Positions 1-9,400 of a stretch of DNA of 64,000 bases are shown one piece after another. The notes beneath the pieces were generated by a model. That model did not search any database. It saw only the letters and a program-made list of their open reading frames with translations, and had not been told where the DNA came from. Source of the DNA: Apostichopus japonicus (lineage: Eukaryota; Echinodermata; Holothuroidea; Aspidochirotida; Stichopodidae); the NCBI RefSeq assembly GCF_037975245.1, contig NC_092583.1:9137764-9201763 (forward strand). The letters run 5' to 3'. The position numbers were made by a program, and so were the translations under genes. The first letter of the stretch is position 1. The number at the start of each line of letters is the position of its first letter.

Positions 1-264
1 GTTTATGGGCTTGCTCATGTTAGACAAGCTTTTGTTCATTCTTGTTTATGCACTTAATAAGGTGTTTTCTGTACAACTGATGCTTCTAAGATGAATATAA
101 AAAACGTGTAACACATTTAAAATGGCATCTATGGCTTTTATCTGTTGTTTATTGCTTATGCGTATTGTCCAGCCCAGACTTTGGCGATACCTTGGAAAGG
201 TGTTTTACAAAATACAGAATTAACACGATCTGGATTGGATAAAGAAACTTGCAATTCAACATCA
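1..264. other. Unassigned AT-rich flank
   Basis: I see no coding exon, RNA gene or recognisable element here. It ends where the TAACACC/GGTGTTA-rich element begins. Confidence 0.4.
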
Positions 265-511
265 GTGGGAAGATCTAAATAACACCATTTTTGGTGTTAA
301 AATCAATTCAGTTAGTGTTAATTTTACACCAACCAGAGTAACAATATCAACACCAAAGATAATGAATTTAACACCCTTTGTGGTGTAAAGAAAAGGATTC
401 TCAACTTGGTGTTAATTTAACACCCGCTGGTGTTGGCAAATATGCACTCCAAAAAGAATACAAATTTAACACCATGGGTGTTAAATTTAACACCCGAGTT
501 TTTGCAGTGTA
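265..511. mobile_element. MITE-like element rich in TAACACC/GGTGTTA palindromes
   Basis: The stretch is built from many short inverted words, TAACACC and GGTGTTA, often paired around AAATTT. Its right edge reads TTTTTGCAGTGTA, that is, CACTGCAAAAA on the other strand, a terminus style seen in non-autonomous DNA transposons of several animal groups (known in general; the exact family is not identified). It lies directly against a LINE reverse-transcriptase fragment whose reading frame stops making sense at about 512, so the junction marks an insertion or truncation point. I cannot see a convincing matching left terminus or target duplication. Confidence 0.5.
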
Positions 512-1285
512 TTACCAAGCCAATTCCCGATCCAAGACAGTAAATTCCCTATGACACCCATGCTCTTCAGCCTAAGTAAAAGACGCTGGTGGGGAACTTT
601 ATCAAAGGCATTCTGGAAATCCAGGAACACGACATCTACAGACCTCTGCCTATTTAGTGAACTTGCTACATCTTCCATAAACTCAAGGATATTAGTGAGA
701 CAAGACCTTTTTTGACAAAAGCCATGTTGAGACTCTCTGGTCAAAGACTGACTGCTGAAGTGACAGACCATAGACCTTTTAACAATAGACTCCATGACCT
801 TACAAACTACACTAGTGAGACTAACGGGCCTATAATTACAGGGCTTAGACTTATCACCCTTCTTGAAAATTGGGGTAATATTAGCACATCTCCAGTCCCT
901 AGGAACATAACCTTCATCCATAAATTTACTAAAAACCAACGAGAGTGGAACGCAGAAATGATGTGCAAAAGTCTTCAACAAATACGGATGGATTGCATCC
1001 GGTCCAGAAGCTTTAGAAACATTTAGACGAAGCAGCTCCTTTAAGACAACCTCATTCGAAAATAAGACCGTATCCAGTTAAGGCCTATCACTGCCCCCCT
1101 GAAAATCTGGAATACTACTCGTATCTTCCCTTGTGAAAACCGACACAAAATAGTTGTTCAAAAGATCTGCGAGATCCTGACTATCAGTTACTATATTATC
1201 AGCCTGTGGTGCCCTAAGAGAAACAATTGCATCTTTTACTTTCTGCTTTGACCTGACATAAGAAAAGAAAGTTCTTCAGGCTTGT
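512..1285 (-). pseudogene. Broken LINE reverse transcriptase (CR1/jockey-like)
   Basis: Read on the minus strand, this encodes the middle of a non-LTR retrotransposon reverse transcriptase. The segment around residues NYRPVSLTSVVCKVMESIV is the classic fingers/palm region, and VFLDFQNAFDKV is motif A with the first catalytic aspartate. The frame can be followed upstream to about 1285 but is interrupted by a stop (plus-strand TTA at 1078-1080). Motif C (F/Y-A-D-D) and everything downstream is missing because the frame ends at the MITE-like element near 512. The longest uninterrupted piece is 164 codons (487-981, of which the last dozen are MITE sequence). It is a dead copy. The clade assignment is tentative. 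Confidence 0.85.
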
Positions 1286-1975
1286 CTTATACAAATCAAG
1301 CGAATATAACATATACACCCGATGTGGCCTTACAAGGACAAATTAAACCACCGGAGTCTTGTGACGTCACACATATTTCATTTGCACTTAGTCATTGCAA
1401 GATACCCGATGTACGAAATAGCAGAAGCAACAAGCGATTTGTCCAAAGAGTAATTAAACCAAATCCGTGCCCCAGAAAAAATCCCAACATCTCATTTGTT
1501 GCCAGGAGGGTTAACTGTCCCAAATCAGGAACCAAACCCAACCATTATCAGTCATAACAATTTAAGTTACCGTTTACAATAATTCGTGGTTGGGGCAGGG
1601 AGCTGCTACTCTAGCAGCTCCCTGGTTGGGGTTATCAAAGAGATGAATCTAGATGGTAGTTCAATGAGACCACCCACAGTCCCTACACAGCCGCCCCCAA
1701 ATGTATCCAGGGTCAAAGGTGGTGATGGTAGAATCGTGCGATCGTCTGTGAATTTGGTTGGACGTAAAGCAGTTAGGCAAGGCGTAGCCAAAGGCGAAGC
1801 TTTCCGAGGGTTAATTAACGCTACAAAATGCAGTCACAACCACTCATGGACCAAGGAGACGGACGGACGGACAAACTGATGTACATACTTCATATAAAAT
1901 CTAATCCGGGACAGATTATCAGACTAAAGCTAATCGAAACGGACAATCGTTTGTAGATATTGCTTATTCCTGCAG
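1286..1975. other. Unassigned sequence upstream of kinase-like exons
   Basis: Plus-strand open frames of 91 and 97 codons exist (1282-1557, 1586-1879), but they lack recognisable domains and the second runs across the hairpin. There is a short GGAC tandem run near 1860. I see no supported exon. Confidence 0.4.
1598..1622. repeat. Perfect 11-bp hairpin with 3-nt loop
   Basis: Arm GGGAGCTGCTA (1598-1608), loop CTC, arm TAGCAGCTCCC (1612-1622). It sits in otherwise unassigned sequence upstream of the kinase-like exons. Function unknown; it could be a remnant of a transposon end. Confidence 0.7.
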
Positions 1976-2157
1976 ATTACTACTGCCAAATCCGTCCACA
2001 ATAATCACCATGTAAAGATTGAACCACTCAAAGCAACGATTAAACCACAAAAAGCAACGGCTGAAGCAATCAAAGCAACGGCTGAACCGGTCAAAGCAAC
2101 GGCTGAACCAGTCACGATCAAGTCTACGCAGACTCAGGAAAAGAAAATTGTTGTAAG
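1976..2157 (+). CDS. Candidate exon with seven-residue KATAEPV repeats (kinase-like gene)
   Basis: An internal exon is suggested by a strong acceptor (pyrimidine-rich tract ending TTCCTGCAG at 1975) and a donor GTGAGA at 2158. Between them the frame is open for 60 codons and ends in phase 2, which fits exactly the phase of the kinase-like exon at 3227. The peptide contains four to five tandem copies of a seven-residue unit of the type KATAEPV/KATAEAI (a 21-bp tandem repeat), a low-complexity, lysine-alanine-proline linker. Upstream exons and a start codon are not identified. The antisense frame of 108 codons over the same place is a shadow. Confidence 0.5.
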
Positions 2158-3226
2158 GTGAGACTAAGTTTGTTTGTTTCCGCCAGTTGAAAAATGAATT
2201 AAATGAATTTCTTTGATTTACAATGGGATTAAAATCTGTCCAGAATAATCCAAACTGTCGACAGATATTATGAACATGCAGGTTACTCAATAGTCACGTG
2301 GATTACGATGACAAATAATAACGAATTGGAAAAGGGAAAGCATGAGCGAACGATTGTATATGGACAAATTTACATTGATTGAATTGTCACATGAACAAAA
2401 TGACCAGCATTCCAACTGACGAAGTTGAATATGAAACATCTTGAGTGACGATCTATATCGAATATTGTTCTATAGACCTGACGTATGGAACGCGAAATGG
2501 GACAGAATGTGGGAAGTTATACTAAGCTTAATGCTTCTGTACTTTCTGACGAGTTAGACGATGAAGCAGAAGTGGGGGGGGGGGGGTGTTAGATCTGAGC
2601 GGGGAGGATTTATATGGTAGAGATCAATATTTCTCATTGATTCTATTCTAAGGGCAGAGGCAGAGGAAGAAGTTTAATTTGGGTACGTTGAGAATGAGCA
2701 CAGGGACATTGAGACATGCTAACTGATTCGATGGGACAGACACAAACTCAACTCAATACGGCTCGACAAAATGGGTCCTTGATGCATTTTTCAACCAAAC
2801 GGAAATTAAATTATAATTTTTACTCTCGCGATAAAGAGCACTTTTTAATAATATCTTTTTAAATTTCTCATCAAAGAGGCACTCTTTTTTATAAAAAGAG
2901 TACACCTTTTTAATTACGCGAAATTATATTTTTGGCCATTAACACAATGGAAAAAATTAAAATTTATGTAAAGGGAACCCTCTGAGGTTTTTCGAAAGAT
3001 AGGTCCCTAACCCAGAGTGATGTCAACCAGCGAAGGAAAAGCAATGATGAATTGAACGCATAGTTTCGTGAAAAGATTCATATTCAATTAATTGGAGAAC
3101 TTTGTGTGATGTTTGTACTCCGGGACGAGAAATAACACTCATATGTTAATATATACTAAAAAGTAGAATTATGGTCGAGTTTTAATAACAGTCTCTTCAT
3201 GTTTCCTTATTTTTTTTTCAATTTAG
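2158..3226 (+). other. Intron of kinase-like gene
   Basis: AT-rich, with a G homopolymer at about 2575-2587. Nothing coding is visible. Confidence 0.4.
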
Positions 3227-3455
3227 GAAAACAACCGCTGTAAAGAAAACGCCAAAGCTACAACGTTTATTTCCAGAATGTGAGTTGTTATTGCAGAGTG
3301 ATCTTCAGCATGGTTTACATCCAACCACTAACAAACCGATTACCCTTGGCAGAGGAGCGCATGGAGTAGTAACACTAATGAAAAGCATGAAAACTGGAAA
3401 GTTGTACGCGGTCAAAACCTTTCAAAATCATCTTAGGAATGCAAAAATATTCAAG
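3227..3455 (+). CDS. Exon encoding protein-kinase N-lobe (glycine loop and ATP lysine)
   Basis: The acceptor is TTTTTTTTTCAATTTAG and the donor AAG|GTTAGC; the exon completes the split arginine codon from the preceding exon. The 76-codon peptide contains LGRGAHGVV, a glycine-rich nucleotide loop (GxGxxGxV), followed by GKLYAVKTF with the AVK lysine that binds ATP. This is subdomains I-II of a eukaryotic protein kinase. The exon ends in phase 0. A small downstream candidate exon (5134-5185, strong acceptor and GTAAGT donor, phase compatible, containing YVELVRE) could be helix C. No HRD or DFG motif is visible before the next gene begins, so the kinase is either partial in this window or a remnant. 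Family not determined. Confidence 0.6.
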
Positions 3456-3844
3456 GTTAGCAAACCGCCATTAATTAAAAATTATAGATATGATGTACGC
3501 TTTAAATAAGAACGGTTTATGTCAATCAATAAACTAGTCAATGAACGACTAATCCAAATATGGAAAAGATAACATAATTACATTTGTTTTGTCCAAGTTA
3601 GATAATAAGTTGTATAGCAGTTTGTAACTCAAAATCTTGGTTGATAATAAGAACATCAACTTTGACCTTATACGTTCTCATAAGACTTAGTGAATCACAA
3701 CTTCGTAACAATATAAATATATATATATATTGTCAGATTTAAAGCGCCAGGGGTGCACTCTGTACAATCATAACACTTGGGTAATACGCCCTTCATGACA
3801 GTTATTCAAAGCCAATTTATACGCTTTAACACACCAGTAGAATC

Positions 3845-3985
3845 ACTGTGGTCGAGTGGTACGGACTTCGGTTCGTGACACGAAGATCCGGGGTTCGATT
3901 CCTACCTTCGCCTGATGAGTCCCAAAAGGACGACACCGGTCGTGAAGTGGAATTTTTCTGGTGTGTTATTCTTTATTGAATTACT
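3845..3985 (+). mobile_element. tRNA-derived SINE with hammerhead ribozyme-like body
   Basis: The head matches a tRNA promoter: A box TGGTCGAGTGG (about 3849-3859) and B box GGTTCGATTCC (about 3892-3902), with the spacing expected of a tRNA-derived RNA polymerase III promoter. Directly after the tRNA-like head comes a hammerhead core (listed separately), then a short T-rich tail ending in a (TA)n tract at about 3983-4006. It is not a functional tRNA gene: the acceptor stem and anticodon arm do not close properly. Confidence 0.65.
3906..3947 (+). ncRNA. Hammerhead ribozyme-like motif (type I, one core change)
   Basis: All parts of a minimal type I hammerhead are present in order. Stem I 5' strand CTTCGC is 3906-3911; core CTGATGA is 3912-3918; stem II GTCC/GGAC (3919-3922 and 3928-3931) closes a CAAAA loop; core GACA is 3932-3935 where GAAA is canonical; a very short stem III uses ACC/GGT (3935-3937 and 3938-3940); cleavage-site C is at 3941; and the stem I 3' strand GTGAAG is 3942-3947. 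Stem I pairs over six positions with one G-U. Short stem III versions are known in animal SINE and retroelement hammerheads, which often act as dimers. The A-to-C change in the core probably impairs this copy. Confidence 0.55.
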
Positions 3986-4004
3986 ATATATATATATATA
4001 TATA

Positions 4005-4118
4005 TAATTACATTAAAATAATACATTGAAATAGTAGTGAGTTGGAAATCCAGAACAGTGAAAAAACTTCCAGCCTCCACCGGGATTTGAACCCGTGCCA
4101 TTCATTATTCTACATTGT
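4005..4118 (-). mobile_element. Second tRNA-derived SINE fragment, opposite strand
   Basis: On the minus strand the segment near 4078-4105 reads as a tRNA T-arm/B box (GGGTTCAAATCCC), followed by a body and an AT tail that meets the tail of the plus-strand SINE at the (TA)n tract around 3983-4006. The A box half is not clearly preserved. The two SINEs are therefore tail to tail. Confidence 0.5.
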
Positions 4119-4119
4119 C

Positions 4120-5527
4120 TTAAATTTCTGAAGGGGGAGGAGACACCCGTCCCCTCAACCCCCTCTCAGGCGATTGTTTGGCGTTTGCGTTCATCTCAAA
4201 TCTGCGGATCACCCAACTCTCCCCCCCCCCCCCAAATGTCAAAAAGAAATCTACGTCACTTTTAACCTTGGTCGCGATGCGTTCATTTCTACACGCGCAG
4301 CGTGGAAATGGTCTTGTTATAGATACAGGATGGGGAAACTTCGTTGTGAACTTTCCATAAACGGTGCCATGTGTATATGGTATTATGTTAGACAGGCTGC
4401 ATTGGAACAGCAATGTGAAGGCAGTAAACGTGTAGCCATATAGACTAAGTATCATCAGCGTTACCCAACTATTTAAATATTTACTTTAAGTGAGAACAAT
4501 AACGAACTTTTAACACAAAAACAGTTTTATTAGAATACAAAATCAAATTCTTGGTGACATACATAGACTGTTTGACTTGAAGTGTTAGAATAAACAACCA
4601 GCTCAAGCTAAAAGGACACTGTGGCTAGTCCAAGGTGCTACATAACGTCAGTGTTGTCTACGAACTTTTAAAGTTAAACATTTAAGCAGTAGACTATATA
4701 TATATATTTAAGGTTTCTCCTAAAAACCGGTATACTCTTGAACAGGGCTTACCATGTTAATTTTATTTAGATGCTGGAATAGTGTTCCAATGCGAATGGA
4801 AATTAAGGTTGATCCATATAAGAACGTAGCTCATACAGGAAATTCAGCATCCTTCGCATGTATGAGCACTGACACACACGATTAACCATATTTTGAACAT
4901 ATTTTCATCCACCTTACTTACTCCCGTCTGATTCCCTCATCCCCACTCCCTCCCCACCTATCCAAATAGTCCAATATACTGACTTATTTTGTCAGGTTTC
5001 TATTTTGAATAATATCGGGAAAATCGTAGAGTTTTCAATATACCGCTATTATAGAGAAGACTATATGACCGTTTACCATACAAATCGGCCGCAATTAAAT
5101 TAAAGACGCTATAACTGTATTTGCCATTTCCAGACTTATGTTGAACTGGTTAGAGAGACAAATTATAGTGGCACACTTACTCAATGTAAGTTAAATTGAG
5201 GGAGAGGGTGGGGGGGGGGGGATCTCAGGTTATGTGATTATCTCGATGGTCTGTAGACTGTAGGGTCTGCGTTTTGTAGACAGGCAGATCACCTGTATTG
5301 ATTTTACGACCCCCCCCTGCTCCCTCCTCTCTTTTCAGTTTTTGGAATTCGATGTATTTATTAAGTACGTCATAACATTCAAAATTACACTCAAATTGGA
5401 TCAATAAACAAAAATGAAAATCTCACCGAACTGCTTTAAGTTCAATATTGACTCAACCATCACGCGATATGGTTATATCTAAAAGGTCAAGGGTTAGTGG
5501 GCGTAATTTATTATTTGATTCATTTGC
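4120..5527. other. Mostly unassigned spacer with homopolymer tracts
   Basis: Contains C and G homopolymers (about 4220-4234, 5210-5221, 5310) and the small candidate exon 5134-5185 discussed with the kinase-like gene. Overlapping open frames at 4120-4455 on both strands show no domain and I do not regard them as genes. Confidence 0.4.
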
Positions 5528-5535
5528 TATATATA
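5528..5535 (+). promoter_or_regulatory. Possible TATA box of the death-fold gene
   Basis: TATATATA followed about 30 bp later by a pyrimidine-rich segment that could hold the start site. A possible non-coding first exon then runs to a consensus donor GTAAGT at 5860, and a second 5' untranslated exon would begin after the acceptor ATCCGCAG at 6335. This is inference from motif spacing only. Confidence 0.35.
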
Positions 5536-6393
5536 CCATTTCAGATCAAGCCTGTCCTCCTCTTTCACTGTAGCATTCAACTCTCTTTCGTGCTCCACAC
5601 TTCAGCGTTTATTACCTAATATTCAGTTGAGAATTTGTTTCATTCTCTGATCAAAGTCATAGCATTTCGTTGTCTTTTAAGTGATCTAAAAGGGCATTCT
5701 GTTTGAAATCTGTGCTATCACTTCACGCTTTCTTGACGTGCCAGCGACTCAACATAAAAAACAAAACGAATTATATCAAGAACAAGTTTATATTCAGGAC
5801 CTTTCGAATAATATTAGCTGTACCTCACCTGCACCTGTCCAACACAGGCGTCTGTCATTGTAAGTAATATTAAACAGTTATTGAATTTTATAACTAGCAC
5901 CCCAGTGTAGGGAAGTATAGCTAAATTGTACAACATACCTGTTTTGGATAAAAATATAAATTTCTTTAAAGAAAATCTCCACTGTTGACCATCGTATATA
6001 TGAATTTATAATTTTCGTGCAATTTCAAACATTTTCTCATGATTTCGCCGTCTTTTTCGCAATCCAACATGAACCAAATATAACTGTAACGTAAACTTCT
6101 TTATTGATCACAGACAGTGTGATTTTAGAATCGGGGATGACCAAAACCATCATTTCATCCATTATATTAAATTCAATGTTGCTCGTTAATCATCAAAACA
6201 GACCACAGGATTCACCCAACATAAGTCTTCTTTTCTTTCCCGATGATCTCTGTATTTATTGCGATATTCCTCGATAAGAATTATTTTAGAAAGTCGTATT
6301 TGTTTCTTAAGAATTTTTCTAATTTTTATCCGCAGATCAGGACTCCCTCTGTATAAATATTATTGTCGTAGAACTACTTGACCAGATATCAAA

Positions 6394-6410
6394 ATGGCCA
6401 GCGCAAAACC
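6394..6410 (+). CDS. Exon 1: start codon exon (MASAK...)
   Basis: ATG sits in a good context (AAAATGG) and is followed after 17 nt by a perfect donor GTAAGT. Phase 2 fits the acceptor at 8613 so that the reading frame runs straight into the propeller exon. The upstream part of the same exon (6336-6393) would be 5' untranslated. The exon is also open in another frame (see findings), so the start is likely but not certain. Confidence 0.5.
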
Positions 6411-9400
6411 GTAAGTATTATTATTATTATTAACAAAAAATAACATATGATCGAGATGTGTTTATACTTGGCAATAATACATGGCAATATAAAAAAGTAT
6501 AAATTATGTGTTTACTTTACATTGTCCTTTATAGTGGCAATGTTGTATACTGAAAATAAACCGGGCTTCTAACTTCTGAAATGCGGGAAAAGGTTTAGTG
6601 TTGAAGGGTAGCAGGACATCAAGGTGTCGTTACATTGAGGCGGTAAAGCACAAAGCCAACTCAAATCGCTGATAAAATGGATCCTCTCTGCATTTTGTAC
6701 CACAACAATTATTTTAATACGACAACGATAGAGCACATTCCGATTGATTACTGTAATTTATCAGCAAAATGGCACCTCCTGTTTTCACTTTTCCTAAATG
6801 TGTCAATAAAATGACTCTTTTTAAATACCACAATATGAAAAAGTACGGTACTTGTTCAAAATGAGTACATCTAATCTATCAAACGGAGCATTTCTTAATG
6901 TCTTTGTTACAAAAGAGGAGGAACGTTGCCCATCGGATCCCCCCGCATCGTGTCAATCGCCCCTGGATTAAACACAAATGTTTAATGTCAAAGCTTAGTC
7001 TGGTAGACATAGAGGATGACTTTACTTTAGGTGCATAATTAAAGTCGATATGTTGTAGACCTTTAAACACATATGTTATCAGCCCATGTTGGATGTCCCT
7101 TTATATAAATGAGGTTAATCCCTTTGAAAGTACTGGACCGTATTTAGTCTAATACAAAGACCATTACGTTAGTTTCTCATTTATAACACAAAACTCACCG
7201 TAAAGACGTTTATGGCCTCAAATGCCAAATTAAGATTCATTGCAAATTTTTTGATGTCATCCAATGGAGCTTTGTTGCTTTTATGGAGATTAAGTACATG
7301 TTGTGGTGGATTTGATAGAATTTTAAACAATGGATTACCAATGAATTTAGGATTGCACTGAGGCGCTCACGTCATCGATCTCAGGACCCTTAAGTGATCA
7401 TTCCAAAGTTTTAACATATTTTGAAGGTAAATATTTTGGAAACCTGTGTAGCTATAGAAACATATCTACTAGAAGTGTGACTTGTCCTTTGTTTTTTGTT
7501 GGACTATAATACGTCAAAAACTCAAGACTAAAATTCTATTTGAAGCTCCCCTCCCCCACCCGGGAAAAATTTAGACCAAGTTGACTCTCTTTAATAGCGC
7601 CACCAATCATCATTAGCGGAGCCTTTTGACAGTTAGCTTTTTGAAATAGCGCCATCATTTACAACTTGTGACCGTGTGTCTCTTTCTCTTAGTTGTTGGC
7701 GCTCAATGCGAATGAATTAGAATGTACTGCATGCATGTGGTCAACACACAGGAAAAGTTGAATCAGAACGTTACATCAGTACATGCGTATGATAACGATG
7801 AATATTGAAGATAAATAAGTCGTGTTCAAGCAAACAAAATATAGCCAATGCAATTTCTTCAATTTTACTGAAAATTCCTATTAACAAGGCTTAGTCGGTG
7901 TTGCTATATGTGAGAGAAATTTTGTTTCATAAACACACAGTAATTAATGTCAAATGTTTTGCTAGTAATAAGATACTTTAATAGGAAAGTATTTTATTCG
8001 GTCGATTTTCCAATTTCTAGCACTTTTAACTCCGCTCTCCATATATACATTAATGCGGAAATGCAATTTCTTCACGTTTTATGTAGGAAAGGGTTCTTAA
8101 TTAATGGGAAAACCCTATTATTGCTGGAAGTTTTCGACAAGTATTTTCCTGCAGGTTTTTACTCTCCAAATTGTTCTCAGATATTTTTAAAGAACACACA
8201 AGATGACTGAATGTCCAAGTGAGGAAAATTTCTTCGAAGGTTGTAATAAAATCAGTTTAAGAATTTTGACCAAAGGTGACCATATTTGAGTATCTAGCAT
8301 ATTCGGGGCCAATACAGCATAACTTTAAGTCATGGATCTACAGTTAGGCCAGTATCCTAATTATTAGGCCTTGAACGTCTCATTTCTTATATCTTCGAGA
8401 TTACCATGTCGAATAGTTTGCTCTGGACATTTAGTGCTATTGTGGGTAACGACTTTGTAGTAGGACCTAAGCTGTATAGCTACTTCGCAGGCTGAGAGCT
8501 GTTCATCAACATTTCCTTCGATCTAAAAATCAACTCTAAATTCTAAGTTACCATGGATACAACCTTCCAACCCTGACCTAACTTTTCACTTTTTGCTTTC
8601 CACACACACACAGAGTGCATACAACGATACCACGATTCACTGTACAAGATGGTTACATTGTGTCGGCAATGGACGTGCTAGATACAGGCCGTCTGGCTGT
8701 CGCTGGATATTGTAACAAGACAACATGCAGCTTTATTGATCTGTTTATGTTACAATTAGATCCTGATTCTAAAATAACCCCGTTATTATTGACTTCAGAG
8801 CCGTTTTATTATCAGGAATTTACCGAGTTTGGTTCAGAATGGCGGGTTGTTTGTTTACTGGATGATCGTCTGTTTTTAACGTGTTGTAAGAATACGATAG
8901 CTTTGTACGACAGTAGTAATGGCGGTCTGGTCAATCAAGGGAAGTTTAACGGTGAAGCCTCGTGTATGACAACCAGAGATGGGTTAGTCTATGTCGGTTT
9001 AGTAATGTCCAACGAGGTAATTGTCTTAGATTCGAGAAAATTGAGAAAAACGAGGACAATCACCTTAACAGGAATAAGAGAAGACTGGCCCTGGGATATA
9101 ACAGTTAGTAATAATAAACTGTTTATCTGTACAGCCTATGGGATAGCTTTAATGTGTAATAGTGAGGGAGAAATAGAACAGGAATATACACACACACAGT
9201 ACAGACGTGCAGATAGTATAACAGTCAGTGAAGAGAAAGGATTAATATTCATATTATGGGAGGGTGGTGAGGATAGACGAGTTGTTGTTTACTCTCTATC
9301 TGGGGGTCATTCTTCAATCTCTGGGGGTCATTCTTCCATCTCTAGGGGTCATTCTTCTATCTCTGAGGGTCATATCTTGGCTTCTTTTAATGTTCCTACT

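Noticed and set aside
1964..2290. 108-codon minus-strand frame with RFSRCFD repeats
   Set aside because: Antisense of the KATAEPV exon, whose plus strand has correct splice sites and phase.
3845..3905. A true tRNA gene
   Set aside because: A and B boxes are present, but the cloverleaf does not close; it is the head of a SINE.
4120..4455. Overlapping genes on both strands
   Set aside because: No domains, no splice or promoter signals; the frames include homopolymer runs.
7947..8210. 87-codon open frame in intron 1
   Set aside because: No recognisable motif and no acceptor/donor pair in phase with the neighbouring exons.
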